From positions 248,001 through 312,000 of the forward strand of contig NZ_JACJRQ010000001.1 of NCBI RefSeq assembly GCF_014697355.1: a stretch of DNA of 64,000 nucleotides, read 5' to 3'. How positions within the stretch are numbered: position 1 is the first letter of the stretch; every line of letters begins with the position of its first letter. Origin of the DNA: Nostoc calcicola FACHB-3891. GTDB lineage: Bacteria; Cyanobacteriota; Cyanobacteriia; Cyanobacteriales; Nostocaceae. A program made the position numbers and the translations under genes. The notes under the pieces were generated by a model. It did no database searches, was not told the origin of the DNA, and saw only the letters and a program-made list of their open reading frames with translations. Positions 9,180-18,738 of the stretch are shown here, one piece after another.

Positions 9180-10271
9180 ATGTTAAGAGCCGGAATTGTC
9201 GGACTTCCCAACGTCGGAAAATCTACTTTATTTAATGCTGTAGTTGCTAACGCCAAGGCAGAAGCGGCTAATTTCCCTTTTTGCACGATTGAACCGAATG
9301 TCGGCGTTGTCGCAGTACCGGATGAGCGGTTAAATGTTCTTGCTAAAATTGGCAGTTCGGTACAAGTTGTGCCGGCGCGTGTTGAATTTGTGGATATTGC
9401 CGGTTTAGTTAAAGGTGCAAGTCAAGGTGAGGGACTAGGTAATCAATTTTTGTCCCACATCCGCGAAGTTGATGCGATCGTCCATGTGGTACGTTGTTTT
9501 GAAAATGATGATATTATCCACGTTGCTGGTTCTGTTGACCCAGCGCGAGATATTGAAATCATTAATTTAGAACTCGGTTTATCAGATTTAGCACAAATTG
9601 AACGACGAATTGACCGCACTCGCAAACAAGCACGCACTAGCAAAGATGCTTCTTTTGAAGTCACAGTTTTGGAAAAATTAGCTGCGGCTTTAAATGAAGG
9701 TAAATCGGTACGTCAGGTAAGTTTGAATGAAGAAGAAGCGGAGATTATTAAAGGATTAGGACTGCTGACTTATAAACCAATTATCTATGCTGCCAATGTA
9801 TCTGAAGATGAGTTGGCAACGGGTAATGATTTTGTGGAAAAAGTGCGGCAAATTGCAGCCACAGAAAATGCTCAAGTTGTCATAGTTTCTGCTCAAGTTG
9901 AAGCGGAATTAGTGGAATTACCAGAGGAAGATAAAGCTGATTTCCTCGCGTCTTTAGGTGTGGAAGAAGGCGGTTTAAAATCATTAATTCGTGCTACATA
10001 CACTCTTTTAGGCTTGCGGACATATTTCACCTGCGGTCCTAAAGAAACCCGCGCTTGGACAATTCACGCGGGAATGTCTGCACCTCAAGCGGCAGGTGTC
10101 ATCCATAGTGATTTTGAGAGGGGATTTATCCGCGCTGAAACCGTCGCTTATAAAGATTTGGTAGCTAATGGTTCTATGAATGCTGCCAAGGAAAAAGGAT
10201 TGGTTCGTAGTGAAGGAAAAGAGTATGTTGTGCAGGAAGGGGATGTGATGTTATTCCGTTTTAATGTGTAA
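9180..10271 (+). CDS. ychF: Redox-responsive ATPase YchF (Obg/OLA1 family)
   Basis: A 363-residue YchF/OLA1 protein, a ribosome-associated P-loop ATPase of the Obg family linked to translation quality control and oxidative stress. Walker A GLPNVGKST is at residues 8-16. G3 DIAGLVKGASQGEGLGNQFL follows. The family-specific NxxE in place of the GTPase NKxD motif explains the ATP preference (AANVSEDE region). The C-terminal TGS domain runs from about residue 278 (TYFTCGPKETRAWTIHAG to the end). Length and start match the family. It is a housekeeping gene. Confidence 0.97.
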   Translation: MLRAGIVGLPNVGKSTLFNAVVANAKAEAANFPFCTIEPNVGVVAVPDERLNVLAKIGSSVQVVPARVEFVDIAGLVKGASQGEGLGNQFLSHIREVDAIVHVVRCFENDDIIHVAGSVDPARDIEIINLELGLSDLAQIERRIDRTRKQARTSKDASFEVTVLEKLAAALNEGKSVRQVSLNEEEAEIIKGLGLLTYKPIIYAANVSEDELATGNDFVEKVRQIAATENAQVVIVSAQVEAELVELPEEDKADFLASLGVEEGGLKSLIRATYTLLGLRTYFTCGPKETRAWTIHAGMSAPQAAGVIHSDFERGFIRAETVAYKDLVANGSMNAAKEKGLVRSEGKEYVVQEGDVMLFRFNV

Positions 10272-10419
10272 GTAGGACTAATGGGTTGCTGTTATCAATC
10301 AGATAATGGTTAACCCATATTCAATTGCGATCGCCATAAATTTTTCAGCCATTTTCTTTCTCACAACTGATTTAGGATTGCTATAGCATCATACCTAACC
10401 AGTAAAAATCGATAATTTT

Positions 10420-11244
10420 ATGCAAAACAGCAAATACGAGAAACAGTATAAAAAAAAAGTAATTGATTTTTTTGATAGCAGAACTAGCTACGATAACGAT
10501 CGCACAATCGATCGCGCTCTCCCTTTACTAGATTTAGTTCCACTGCAAAAGGGACAAAAAGTATTGGATATGGCAATAGGTACAGGTATCATTGCCATTG
10601 CTGCTGCACAAATTATCGGTTCTGAAGGTAAAGTAATTGGAGTAGATTTTTCTTCAGGGATGCTAGCTCAAGCACAACAAAAAATTGAAGAGTTAGGCTT
10701 GCAAAATATTGAACTAATTGAAGCCGATGCTGAATATATTGACTTTAATGATGAGAGTTTTGATGTAATTCTTTGTTCTACAGCGATAGTATATTTTAAA
10801 GATATTCCTGCTGCTTTACGTAAATGGTATCGTTACCTAAAACCAGGAGGAATCCTCGGTTTTTCTTGTTGCTCTGAAGAATCTTGTGGAGCGCCACTGA
10901 TAATTGAGATTTGTAGCAAACATGGCATTCCGCTGACAAGTATCAATGAGCCAACGGGTACACCTGAAAAATGTCATAAACTGCTTGCAAAAGCTGGTTT
11001 TGAAAATACTGAAGTTAAGATCCAACAACTAGGTTTTTACCGCAATATAGACGAAGCTAGAGAATGGAATGGAGGATGGTTCCACCCTAGAGAAAATCCC
11101 TTGTTAGAGGTTTCCTCAGAACAAATGGCAGAATTAAAAGCAGAATATCGTCAAAAAATTGAAGCCGAAGCAACCGAGCAAGGAGCTTGGTATGAAAATC
11201 TGACTTTTTTTGTCACTGCTCAAAAGGTTGAGAACAAACTCTAA
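10420..11244 (+). CDS. Class I SAM-dependent methyltransferase
   Basis: A 274-residue protein with a Rossmann-fold methyltransferase core. Motif I is VLDMAIGTGIIAIAAAQ at about 47-63, with the acidic residue ending strand 2 in VIGVDFS. The post-I region is EADAEYIDF, followed by FDVILCSTAIVYF and the motif III region LKPGGILGFSC. It resembles UbiE/ArsM-like small-molecule methyltransferases. The substrate cannot be read from the sequence. Its last four bases overlap, tail to tail, the end of the Rpn-type gene on the other strand. Confidence 0.85.
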   Translation: MQNSKYEKQYKKKVIDFFDSRTSYDNDRTIDRALPLLDLVPLQKGQKVLDMAIGTGIIAIAAAQIIGSEGKVIGVDFSSGMLAQAQQKIEELGLQNIELIEADAEYIDFNDESFDVILCSTAIVYFKDIPAALRKWYRYLKPGGILGFSCCSEESCGAPLIIEICSKHGIPLTSINEPTGTPEKCHKLLAKAGFENTEVKIQQLGFYRNIDEAREWNGGWFHPRENPLLEVSSEQMAELKAEYRQKIEAEATEQGAWYENLTFFVTAQKVENKL

Positions 11245-12083
11245 CTTTCTATTGTATTGAGCCAATTCATCAAATCAGCTTCACTCGCGAAATCTAATAA
11301 TACTTCACCCAAGTCCTCCAACTGAGTTAGGGACAACTCTTGTAGGCGAGATTGTAACTGAGAATTAATTGAACCAAGGTGACGAGTTAATAGACGCATC
11401 ACTAGCCTCAGTTGTGATTGTCTTCCTTGTTCTATACCTTCTTGGAGTCCCTCTTGGAGAATTTCTTGATAAATGGTAGATTCTCTCATATCTTCTCTCC
11501 TCAAAAACTGACGAATGAGTTCTGGCTCAAATACTAACCCTGCTAAAAGTTGGGTACATACTGAGATACTTTGTTTAGTGGCTGATTCTTCAATCATACT
11601 CACTCGAACTGCCACTTGTTGGAGTAAGTTTTCAGGAGAATCTGTTCGCGCCAAAGTTGCCAGAGGTAATAAACCAGGAGATGCTAGCAACGGTTCTGGA
11701 TCTTGTTCCCAGATTCGGATGACGCGGTAGCGGTGGGTAGTATTGCGGCTAGTAAATTGATCTACAAATACTGCTTCTGAATTTGTGGGTTTCAGAAAAA
11801 TTACTACCTGTTCTATATCACAATTGTATTGTCGATATAGTCGCACCCAATAGTCCAGCATCCGCAGTGGCAAGGGTGGAGTTGATGCTGGTAAGGTTTG
11901 AAACTCTAAATGCAGTATTTGATTGGCAGTTTGCAAAAAGGTTACTGAGTCGGCACGGATTGGTTCTTGATTTAATTCTGTTTTGAGAATCTGGATATCC
12001 GTTGCTTCAGATGCAAGTAAGTAGCGGATAAAATCTTCTGGATACTGTTCAACCAGATATTTTAGGGTGTTGTCGTATGTCAC
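11241..12083 (-). CDS. Rpn-type PD-(D/E)XK nuclease with DUF4351-like tail
   Basis: A 280-residue protein of the recombination-promoting nuclease / putative transposase group common in cyanobacteria. The N-terminal nuclease fold includes DNTLKYLVEQYPEDF, then RADSVTFL and ILHLEFQT as the candidate acidic and E-x-Q active-site segments (residues about 44-62). The middle is helical. The C-terminus from about 215 (GRQSQLRLVMRLLTRHLG) to LEDLGEVLLDF matches the DUF4351 pattern of such proteins. It is convergent with the methyltransferase. These genes are usually single accessory genes; biological role unproven. Confidence 0.8.
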   Translation of the reverse strand: MTYDNTLKYLVEQYPEDFIRYLLASEATDIQILKTELNQEPIRADSVTFLQTANQILHLEFQTLPASTPPLPLRMLDYWVRLYRQYNCDIEQVVIFLKPTNSEAVFVDQFTSRNTTHRYRVIRIWEQDPEPLLASPGLLPLATLARTDSPENLLQQVAVRVSMIEESATKQSISVCTQLLAGLVFEPELIRQFLRREDMRESTIYQEILQEGLQEGIEQGRQSQLRLVMRLLTRHLGSINSQLQSRLQELSLTQLEDLGEVLLDFASEADLMNWLNTIES

Positions 12084-12242
12084 TGTGATATCTGAAATTT
12101 ATGTAGAGATATGGCGACACCACATCTCTACATAGTTTGTCCACAAAAAATTTTAGCGTAGATGTTGTTGGTTATTAACGCTACTCTGGGGCAAACAATT
12201 TCCGCGATCGCGCTAACATTTAAATTTGGCGTTTTATCAAAA

Positions 12243-13547
12243 CTACAGTGTCAAAGAATGAGCATTTGTCTCAATCAATTTCGCCAAATCTTGCAAGAAT
12301 GCCGCAGCATGGGCACCGTAGATAATACGGTGGTCTGAAGTAATATTTACTTGCATTTGTTGGCGCACGGCAAATAAACCGTTGGGTGTTGCTACCACTT
12401 GCGGGCGGGATGCACCGATCGCTAAAATTGAACCTTGTCCAGGTGGTAAAATCGCATCAAATGTATCTACGCCAAACATCCCTAAGTTAGATAAGGTAAA
12501 AGTACCGCTGTTATATTCTTGGGGTTGTAGTTGTTTGGTTCTGGCACGCTCTACTAAAGACTTCCAATTACGCGATAGAGAATAAATATCCACTGCGTCT
12601 GCATTTTGCAGCACAGGTGTAATTAATCCGCCATCATCCATCGCCACCGCTACAGAAATGTTGATATCAGAATGATAGACAATTCCTTGGTCTGAGTAAC
12701 TAGCGTTTAAAAGTGGGTGTTTTTGTAATGTTACCGCTACAGCTTTCGCCAGTAGCGCCGTCATCGTTACGCCTTTGGATTTAATTTGTTTATAAAGCTT
12801 GTCTAGCTCATCGGTGGTAATGGTGTAACCTACACGGAAAACGGGCACAGATAGAGTAGCTACCATGTTCCGTACTACCGCATTTTGGAAGGTAGTTAGA
12901 GGCACTATTGAACCAGGAGCAACCGCCGCCACTGGTGTGGGTGTGGGTGCTGGTGTCGGGGGTGCAGGGGGTGCGACTGGGGTCACAGTTGGTGTTGGTG
13001 GGGCTGCAACTGGGGTGGAGGCGGGTTGTTTACCTTTATTCACAATTGCTTCCACATCTTCGGCGACAATGCGGCCGTGGGGACCACTGCCTTGAAGTGT
13101 AGTCAAATCAACTTTGAGTTCTTTGGCTAACTTGCGGGCACGGGGTGAAGCTACAAGTCTTCCTTCCCGGTGGTTAGAGCCATTTTGAGATGCCAAAGCC
13201 GGAATTCCAACTGAAGCGGTGACAGGAACTGGTTCAGGAGAAGAGGTAGTACTAGCAGCCGCGCCGCCGGAATTGGCAAGAGATTTTGCCTGTTCAATTT
13301 CCGCTTCCGTTTCGGCAATAAAGGCGATCGCAGATCCTACTGGGGCAGTTTCACCAGCTTGCACTATGATATGGGCAAGAAATCCTTCATAAAAGGTTTC
13401 TACATCCATGTCTGCCTTATCTGACTCTACAACCACCACTGTTTCGCCTTTTTCCACTTTGTCCCCTGGCGATTTCACCCAGGAGACTATTTTGCCTTCG
13501 GTCATGGTAGAACTCAGCGCTGGCATAAATACTTCGTGAATGCTCAT
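12243..13547 (-). CDS. Dihydrolipoamide acetyltransferase (E2) of pyruvate dehydrogenase
   Basis: A 434-residue E2 subunit that transfers the acetyl group from lipoamide to CoA in pyruvate dehydrogenase. The N-terminal lipoyl domain (1-75) has the lipoylated Lys in VVVESDKADMDVETF. A flexible Ala/Pro/Thr linker follows, then the E1/E3-binding domain with VASPRARKLAKEL and GSGPHGRIVAEDVEA at about 130-170. A second very Pro/Ala/Thr-rich linker spans about 173-212. The catalytic domain ends with SDHRIIYGAHAAAFLQDL, carrying the active-site His. A single lipoyl domain and this length are usual for cyanobacteria. E1 and E3 genes are not adjacent. Confidence 0.95.
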   Translation of the reverse strand: MSIHEVFMPALSSTMTEGKIVSWVKSPGDKVEKGETVVVVESDKADMDVETFYEGFLAHIIVQAGETAPVGSAIAFIAETEAEIEQAKSLANSGGAAASTTSSPEPVPVTASVGIPALASQNGSNHREGRLVASPRARKLAKELKVDLTTLQGSGPHGRIVAEDVEAIVNKGKQPASTPVAAPPTPTVTPVAPPAPPTPAPTPTPVAAVAPGSIVPLTTFQNAVVRNMVATLSVPVFRVGYTITTDELDKLYKQIKSKGVTMTALLAKAVAVTLQKHPLLNASYSDQGIVYHSDINISVAVAMDDGGLITPVLQNADAVDIYSLSRNWKSLVERARTKQLQPQEYNSGTFTLSNLGMFGVDTFDAILPPGQGSILAIGASRPQVVATPNGLFAVRQQMQVNITSDHRIIYGAHAAAFLQDLAKLIETNAHSLTL

Positions 13548-14051
13548 AGGGTGGTTTTGGAATCAATGGTTTATGGACTTTAACAGCTTTAGTCAGATCG
13601 AATTGTATCTTGAGAAAAGAATTTTGGATTGGAGATTTTATATTTTAGGGCATTGGGTATGGGAGATGAGGGGGATGGGGAGGTACGGGAAAAGGTTAAA
13701 GGGTAAAGGGTAAAGGGATAAATTTAACCTTTCCCCCTTACCCCTTTCCCTTTCCCCCTTCCTAATGCCCAATGCCGAATGCCCAAATTAAGGAACCTAA
13801 ATCTGACTTAGAGGTCAATACTACAGAGTTATCCTCAATGGTTAGTCAATATCTTATTTTGGTTGTTGGCTTTCAAAAAACACTAGGAGTGTCTCACAAA
13901 TCAAATAGGATTGCTACAGATGAAATATATTTATGTTATTCATACCACTGTTTAAGCTACAGGAGTTTCTTGGAGATAGACGATATGAGATGCAGTTCAA
14001 TCTAGAATTCAAAATTGGTAATTAACCTGTTTGAAATTCCTGTTTACTTTT
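13548..14051. other. Intergenic with 105-bp hairpin element
   Basis: The main content is a purine/pyrimidine-rich hairpin element at 13666-13770, described separately. The rest shows no supported gene. Confidence 0.5.
13666..13770 (+). repeat. 105-bp hairpin element, copy A (inverted copy at 55397-55501)
   Basis: A GGGTAAA/TTTACCC-rich imperfect inverted repeat. The reverse complement of 55397-55501 matches it at 104 of 105 positions by direct reading; the single difference is C/G in GGTA[C/G]GGG. It is a non-coding, MITE-like repeat. Confidence 0.8.
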
Positions 14052-14525
14052 ATGTCGGCAAAGTTGAAATTGTTTTTGATTGTGGTATTGACAGTCTTTA
14101 CCACTGCTGGCGCTGGAGTTTATATTACTGCGCGTCAACAATCTCCGCCGATTGTTGACAATGTTGATGGGCAACCCCACCACGTGAGAGCGATACATCA
14201 GTCTCAGGAGGTTGTGGCATACTCAGAGCGTTTCAGCTATAAAACTATACCCTTAGAAAGTCTTAACTCATCTCTCCAAGGTAGCGATCCTGCAACCCTC
14301 GCCCTGAATGCTTTTGACGATATACCATCGGTGGGAGGAACGCGAAAGGTAGAGGTAGCTTATCCGGAACGAAATCAAGCCTTGGTGACGATTACACAAA
14401 TCAAGCAGGGTAATAATTCTGTTGGTACAGTTAAATACCGAGTGGAGATGACAACCTTTGGGCGATCGCTTTTTATTAGTTCACCTCCAGTGTGGCAAAT
14501 TGTTTGGGCTGGGGTGAGGAATTAG
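14052..14525 (+). CDS. Conserved secreted/membrane-anchored hypothetical protein
   Basis: A 157-residue protein beginning at ATG 14052; an upstream in-frame TTG at 14031 would add seven residues. It has one N-terminal hydrophobic segment (LKLFLIVVLTVFTTAGAGVYI) acting as signal peptide or anchor, so the rest probably lies in the periplasm or lumen. The soluble part has a beta-rich pattern ending in WQIVWAGVRN. No catalytic motif is visible and I do not recognise the family. It stands alone between repeat-filled spacers. Confidence 0.65.
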   Translation: MSAKLKLFLIVVLTVFTTAGAGVYITARQQSPPIVDNVDGQPHHVRAIHQSQEVVAYSERFSYKTIPLESLNSSLQGSDPATLALNAFDDIPSVGGTRKVEVAYPERNQALVTITQIKQGNNSVGTVKYRVEMTTFGRSLFISSPPVWQIVWAGVRN

Positions 14526-14795
14526 TTAAGAGTTAAAAGTTAGGAGTTGGGAGTGAGGACAATACTGCTCGCTTTGTCCATTTTTAACTCGTAATTGGGT
14601 TTGGGGAAAAGGTTAAAGGGAAAAGGTTAAAGGTTTTTTCTTTTCCCTTTCCCCTTCGCCTTTTCCCCAAAACCCGACAAGTATTGGGAGTGAGGAGTGA
14701 GGTAGAGACGCGATTAATCGCGTCTGTACAGGAGTTAGAAGTCAGGAATTGAGAATTTCAACTCATAACTCATAACTCATAACTCATAACTTTAA
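14526..14795. repeat. Spacer of short tandem repeats
   Basis: It holds GGTTAAAGG(G)AAAA hairpin sequence at 14590-14665 and a run of AACTCAT units at 14758-14790. No gene seen. Confidence 0.6.
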
Positions 14796-15245
14796 TTAAA
14801 TGTCGCCGCGAATTTCTTCGACAACGCCATCCCGCAGAACAATTTCGACTTGCATTTTGCTAATCAAGTTATCTCCGGTTTCTACCTTGAAAAAGCCTTC
14901 CATTTGGAATTGGTTGACTTCTTGATCTTGTTGGAGAAACTGCACTTGCTGGAGGTTTTGCAGCAACTGGTTTTTCTGTTCTAGGAATTCACTTTTCTTT
15001 TGATTGACTTGGAGTTGGATATTGTCAATTTGTTGGAGGGTCTGGGGCCCGGGTGGTTGCAGACTCTGTTTTTGAATTGCAGCGATCGCTCTTTGTCCTT
15101 CGACATCTAGCTGTTGCAGTTGTTGATCGAGTTGATTGATCTGTGCTTGCAGCTGCTGTTGTACTTCCTCTTTCCAGAGGGGAGTAACAATCACTTTAAC
15201 GTTGACGACGCGTTTCAGGAGCAAATGAGATTTGGAGACATCCAT
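14796..15245 (-). CDS. YlqD-family coiled-coil protein
   Basis: A 149-residue YlqD-like protein. The N-terminal strand (LLLKRVVNVKVIVTPLWKEE) and C-terminal strands (DNLISKMQVEIVLRDGVVEEI) enclose a long Gln-rich coiled coil at about 30-110. Family function is unknown; in Bacilli ylqD lies near ribosome-maturation genes. It sits 41 bases downstream of the acyl-ACP synthetase stop... in the same direction, so the two probably form an operon. Confidence 0.75.
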   Translation of the reverse strand: MDVSKSHLLLKRVVNVKVIVTPLWKEEVQQQLQAQINQLDQQLQQLDVEGQRAIAAIQKQSLQPPGPQTLQQIDNIQLQVNQKKSEFLEQKNQLLQNLQQVQFLQQDQEVNQFQMEGFFKVETGDNLISKMQVEIVLRDGVVEEIRGDI

Positions 15246-15286
15246 AAATATTTCACGTTCACTCTTATAGTTGGCGGGTGGAATTA

Positions 15287-17263
15287 TCAGGCAAACATGC
15301 CGTCAATAATATCGCGGTAGCGTTCCACGACGATGTGTCGTCGAACTTTCAGTGTTTGGGTCATCAAGCCGTTTTCGATGGAAAACGGTTCCAGTATGAA
15401 TTTGAACGACCCGATGCGGTCATCCGGGCGATAGCCTGGACGATTTTGCACTTCACGATTTAATTCTTGGCGAAATAAATCCTGGATCATTTTACTCTCC
15501 AAGTCTATTTTTTCACCGAATGAGGAAGTAACCCGATCGCTTTCTATATCGAGTGTCAAATTTTGAGTTGCTGCCCATTTTTCTAAGGCTTCGAGATTGG
15601 GGACAATTAAGGCTCCCAAGCTGCGCCGATCTTGGCCGACAAGCATAATTTGATCGATGTAGGGCGATCGCAAACACGCATCTTCGATGGGTTGTGGTTC
15701 GATGTTTTCGCCGTTAGTCAAGACAATCGTATCCTTCGCCCTGCCAGTTAGTACTAAGTCGTTTTCTGGTGTCAGCCAACCCAAATCGCCGCTATCAAAC
15801 CAGCCTTCAGAGTCAATTGCTTTGGCTGTGGCTTGGGGATTTTGGTAATAGCCTTGCATAATCTGCGGTCCCCTTAACAATACCAAGCCTCGCTTTTCTA
15901 CTGGCAAAGGCGTTTTTGTTTCAGGATCTACGATTTTAGCTTCTGTGGCGGGGAGTGGTAGCCCTGATGCGCCAATCAAATTTCGCCAAGGACGACGTAC
16001 ATGGGTAACAGGAGAAGTTTCTGTCAAGCCATAGCCCTGCAAAATCTGCACACCAATAATTTCAAAAAAGTTATCGATGTGTCTGGGAAGGGCACCGCCG
16101 CCGCTAATCATCTGCTTGACTTGTCCGCCTGTGGCTTCCCGCACTTTGGCATAAACCAGTCGTTCTCCCAACTTATGCAGGGGTAACAAAGCTGTTGCGA
16201 GTATGGTAGCTGCAAATCGTTCCACGGCTGAGGCATGAAGATTATTTAAATCCAATCCCTGGGCAACTCTTTGCGCTTTAATATATTTTTCGCTGATACC
16301 TAATAAAAATTTAATTAGGCGTTGCTTTTTGGCTGGTTGTTCGCGGAACTGTTTTTGCACTCCTTCATAAATCGATTCCCACAAGCGGGGTACACCGACC
16401 ATGTAGTTGGGTTTAAATTGTCTCAAATCTCCTTTTACGGAGCGCAAGTTAGTATAAACTTGCGTGCAACCTTGAGATAGTAGGTAATATTCAACAGTTC
16501 GTTCGTAGCTGTGCCACGAAGGCAAGATACTGAGAACCATGTCGCCCGGATTTGGTTGCAATACTGTGCCAAAACTGATCACTTGGTGCATCAAGTTACT
16601 ATAAGACAGCATCACACCCTTGGGTTTACCGGTGGTGCCAGAGGTGTAAATTAGGGTTGCTAGGGCGTCACGATTTTGCTTGACTGGCACAAAATTATGA
16701 TTTACCCCAAATTCAATCAATTGGGCAAAATTCAGGACTTTTAGAGGTGTTTCCGTGGGTGGTGCTTCATCTGAAAGTAAAACGACGAATTGAATTGGTA
16801 GATCGTTGAGGCGATCTTGCAGTTTTTTAAGTGTCTTTAAATCTTCAAGTACCAGTGCTGTGCTACCACTATTGGCGATGATAAACAGCAGTTCTTCTTT
16901 TTCAGCTTGGGAGCTACGGACGGCATCAACTCCTCCAGCAGTCATGATACCTTGATCGGCAATAAACCACCGAGGACTGTTGTCAGCAATTAAGGAAATG
17001 CGATCGCCTAATTTTATTCCCAACGCTTGCAACCCAGCAGCAAATAGTTGTATTTTCTCTGCCAACTGGGTATAAGTAATCGCTATTTCTGTTTTAGCGT
17101 GGGGGTTTTGCAGGGCAACAACATCACCAAATTGCTTAGCTGCCAAAGGCCAAATTTCTGGTAGCGATTCCACATTTGTGTAATCTACCAACTTCTTTAA
17201 TGCTTGGCGTTCTCGCTCACTGATGTTAGATAAAAAAGAAGACGCGGTTTGGGTTTTTGACAT
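15287..17263 (-). CDS. aas: Long-chain acyl-ACP/acyl-CoA synthetase (AMP-binding)
   Basis: A 658-residue adenylate-forming enzyme that activates free fatty acids. Cyanobacterial members of this type (Synechocystis slr1609) act as acyl-ACP synthetases that recycle fatty acids released from membrane lipids. Motifs: P-loop A3 LIYTSGTTGKPKGV at about 205-218, the YGLTETSPV adenylate motif, DSGDLGWL, and LTGRAKDTIVLTNGENIEPQ near the C-terminus. Length and start (ATG 17263) match the family. The upstream neighbour in the transcript is none; the YlqD-like gene follows. ACP rather than CoA preference is inferred from the host group. Confidence 0.93.
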   Translation of the reverse strand: MSKTQTASSFLSNISERERQALKKLVDYTNVESLPEIWPLAAKQFGDVVALQNPHAKTEIAITYTQLAEKIQLFAAGLQALGIKLGDRISLIADNSPRWFIADQGIMTAGGVDAVRSSQAEKEELLFIIANSGSTALVLEDLKTLKKLQDRLNDLPIQFVVLLSDEAPPTETPLKVLNFAQLIEFGVNHNFVPVKQNRDALATLIYTSGTTGKPKGVMLSYSNLMHQVISFGTVLQPNPGDMVLSILPSWHSYERTVEYYLLSQGCTQVYTNLRSVKGDLRQFKPNYMVGVPRLWESIYEGVQKQFREQPAKKQRLIKFLLGISEKYIKAQRVAQGLDLNNLHASAVERFAATILATALLPLHKLGERLVYAKVREATGGQVKQMISGGGALPRHIDNFFEIIGVQILQGYGLTETSPVTHVRRPWRNLIGASGLPLPATEAKIVDPETKTPLPVEKRGLVLLRGPQIMQGYYQNPQATAKAIDSEGWFDSGDLGWLTPENDLVLTGRAKDTIVLTNGENIEPQPIEDACLRSPYIDQIMLVGQDRRSLGALIVPNLEALEKWAATQNLTLDIESDRVTSSFGEKIDLESKMIQDLFRQELNREVQNRPGYRPDDRIGSFKFILEPFSIENGLMTQTLKVRRHIVVERYRDIIDGMFA

Positions 17264-17517
17264 AACACCTTACCTAAAGATTTTTAACCGATTGCTTTTC
17301 TTTGCTTATTTTGTCATTCCGCTACAATAACCGTCCTCATTATCCACATTCCCTTTTGTGTATGATGATTCCAGGAATTCTCACTTTATATTTACAAAAA
17401 TTTATGTTAAGATTGATTTACATAGACTGCAAGCTATGGATTGTGTTTGCAGTTAAAAATAGCGATGTCTACGACGGGCTACGCCTACGCCTACTTTTCA
17501 CAGGGGGATGATTACCT

Positions 17518-17763
17518 ATGAATTTCATGGAAGCAACACTGCTAACGCTGATCAATATTGCTGCCTGTATAGCATTACCTAAACTTATAGCTATTTTTGC
17601 GACTTATAAAACTAAAGTTAGTGAATTGTCGGCGAATAGTTCAGAATTACAAACAGCTAAAGTTCAACTTACGAGTTTTCCCTATTGTACAGTTTACCCA
17701 TTGACGGGTAGCCAATACTGCAAATTTAGTCCTGATTTTTGCGATCGGTGTTCTCCGAATTGA
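17518..17763 (+). CDS. Small membrane peptide, paralogue of 27319-27486
   Basis: An 81-residue protein with one hydrophobic helix, TLLTLINIAACIALPKLIAI, followed by a polar segment and a Cys-containing tail. An AGGGGGAT ribosome site lies shortly before the ATG. The helix and the CAGGGG-type leader match those of the small gene at 27319-27486 (LLMTLLSTVACLALPKLLSV), so both are probably real and related. A REP-like repeat (GCGATGTCTACGACGGGCTACGCC) lies just upstream at 17461-17490. Function unknown. Confidence 0.55.
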   Translation: MNFMEATLLTLINIAACIALPKLIAIFATYKTKVSELSANSSELQTAKVQLTSFPYCTVYPLTGSQYCKFSPDFCDRCSPN

Positions 17764-18395
17764 TAGACTATTTGCAAGTAAAAGTTTCTCACTGCTTGTG
17801 ACGACTAGCTATGCAATTAACTCTTTAATCTAATAATGAAGTACAGGGGTAGGGGCGAACGGCCGTTCGCCCCTACCCCTGTATCTGTATCAAGATTTGG
17901 GTAAATTGGTATACAGGTAGGGTGGCACAGCTGTGCTACCCTACGACGAGCTACAGCAGAATTCAAAAGTCAAGGGTTTGAGCTGCCGACTACGAGAAAA
18001 TTTAATTAATTTTACATTGTGTAATTTAGTTCATTTGATTCTTGCATACTTAGTTATAAGCAAGTAATTTTCTAGTTAAGCCAGTATAATTACTAATTAC
18101 TGTGTCAAGATAACGAAAACTTGGTAAACCAAGTTTTAAAATCTCTGTGTTCCCCAAACTCTGTGTTCTCTAAGCCTGGAGTGGTTCGTTCCTTGCCCCT
18201 CAAAATTCGGTTGTCAGACTACTAAGTAGTCTGTCAATCAACAAATGATGGGTACGGAGAATCTTGGCAGAGGTTTAATGAGATGAGGAGTGGTGAGTAA
18301 ACCTATAGCCAAACGGGGGAATTGAAATCAGGATGCTTTGTGTCTTGTTGTTAGTAATCTGGACAAACTATTAGTTCAAAATAACAGGTTTCACT
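17764..18395. repeat. Intergenic with a 42-bp perfect palindrome and related repeats
   Basis: 17842-17883 is a perfect palindrome (half site TACAGGGGTAGGGGCGAACG plus one G). 17917-17944 is a 28-bp palindrome with one mismatched pair around GCACAGCTGTGC. Near 18217-18237 there is CAGACTACT-A-AGTAGTCTG. No gene is supported. The palindromes could act as terminators in either direction but lack T-runs. Confidence 0.65.
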
Positions 18396-18737
18396 ATGAA
18401 TCGGAAACAGATCGCAGAGTTTTCTCTCGAAGATGGCACGAAGTTTTTAGCTGAAGTTGATGAACCAGAAAATAGCAATGCTTTGACACGTGTTGCCAGA
18501 TCGGACACTGGGCAAATGGTTGTTGAAGCTAAAAAGAAATTTGATGAGGTATTAGATCAAATACAACCTGTAGCTTCAGCAATTATCACCAAATTGAGTC
18601 AACTTAATACACCTGCTGATGAGGTAGAGGTGAAGTTTGGGATTAAGTTAAATGCTGCTGCGGGTGCAATTTTCACTTCTGTAGGTGGTGAAGCTAACTA
18701 CGAAATTACCTTGAAATGGAAGCAGGACAAGGCATAG
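18396..18737 (+). CDS. Trypsin-co-occurring domain 1 (trypco1 / CU044_2847-type) protein
   Basis: A 113-residue single-domain protein. It has an N-terminal strand pair (EFSLEDGTKFLAEVDEP), a central helix (FDEVLDQIQPVASAIITKLSQL) and a C-terminal segment (EVEVKFGIKLNAAAGAIFTSVGGEANYEITLKW). This fits the small domain that repeatedly occurs beside trypsin-like proteases in bacterial NTP-dependent conflict systems. The next gene, a trypsin-like protease, starts one base after its stop. It is the first gene of a five-gene plus-strand operon. Biochemical role is unknown; it may regulate or recognise the protease. Confidence 0.8.
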   Translation: MNRKQIAEFSLEDGTKFLAEVDEPENSNALTRVARSDTGQMVVEAKKKFDEVLDQIQPVASAIITKLSQLNTPADEVEVKFGIKLNAAAGAIFTSVGGEANYEITLKWKQDKA

Positions 18738-18738
18738 T

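Noticed and set aside
12865..13102. Gly/Val-rich open frames antisense to the E2 gene
   Set aside because: They are the complement of the Ala/Pro/Thr linker of the acetyltransferase.
13772..14005. 77-codon open frame before the hypothetical secreted protein
   Set aside because: It starts in repeat DNA and lacks a ribosome site or protein-like pattern.
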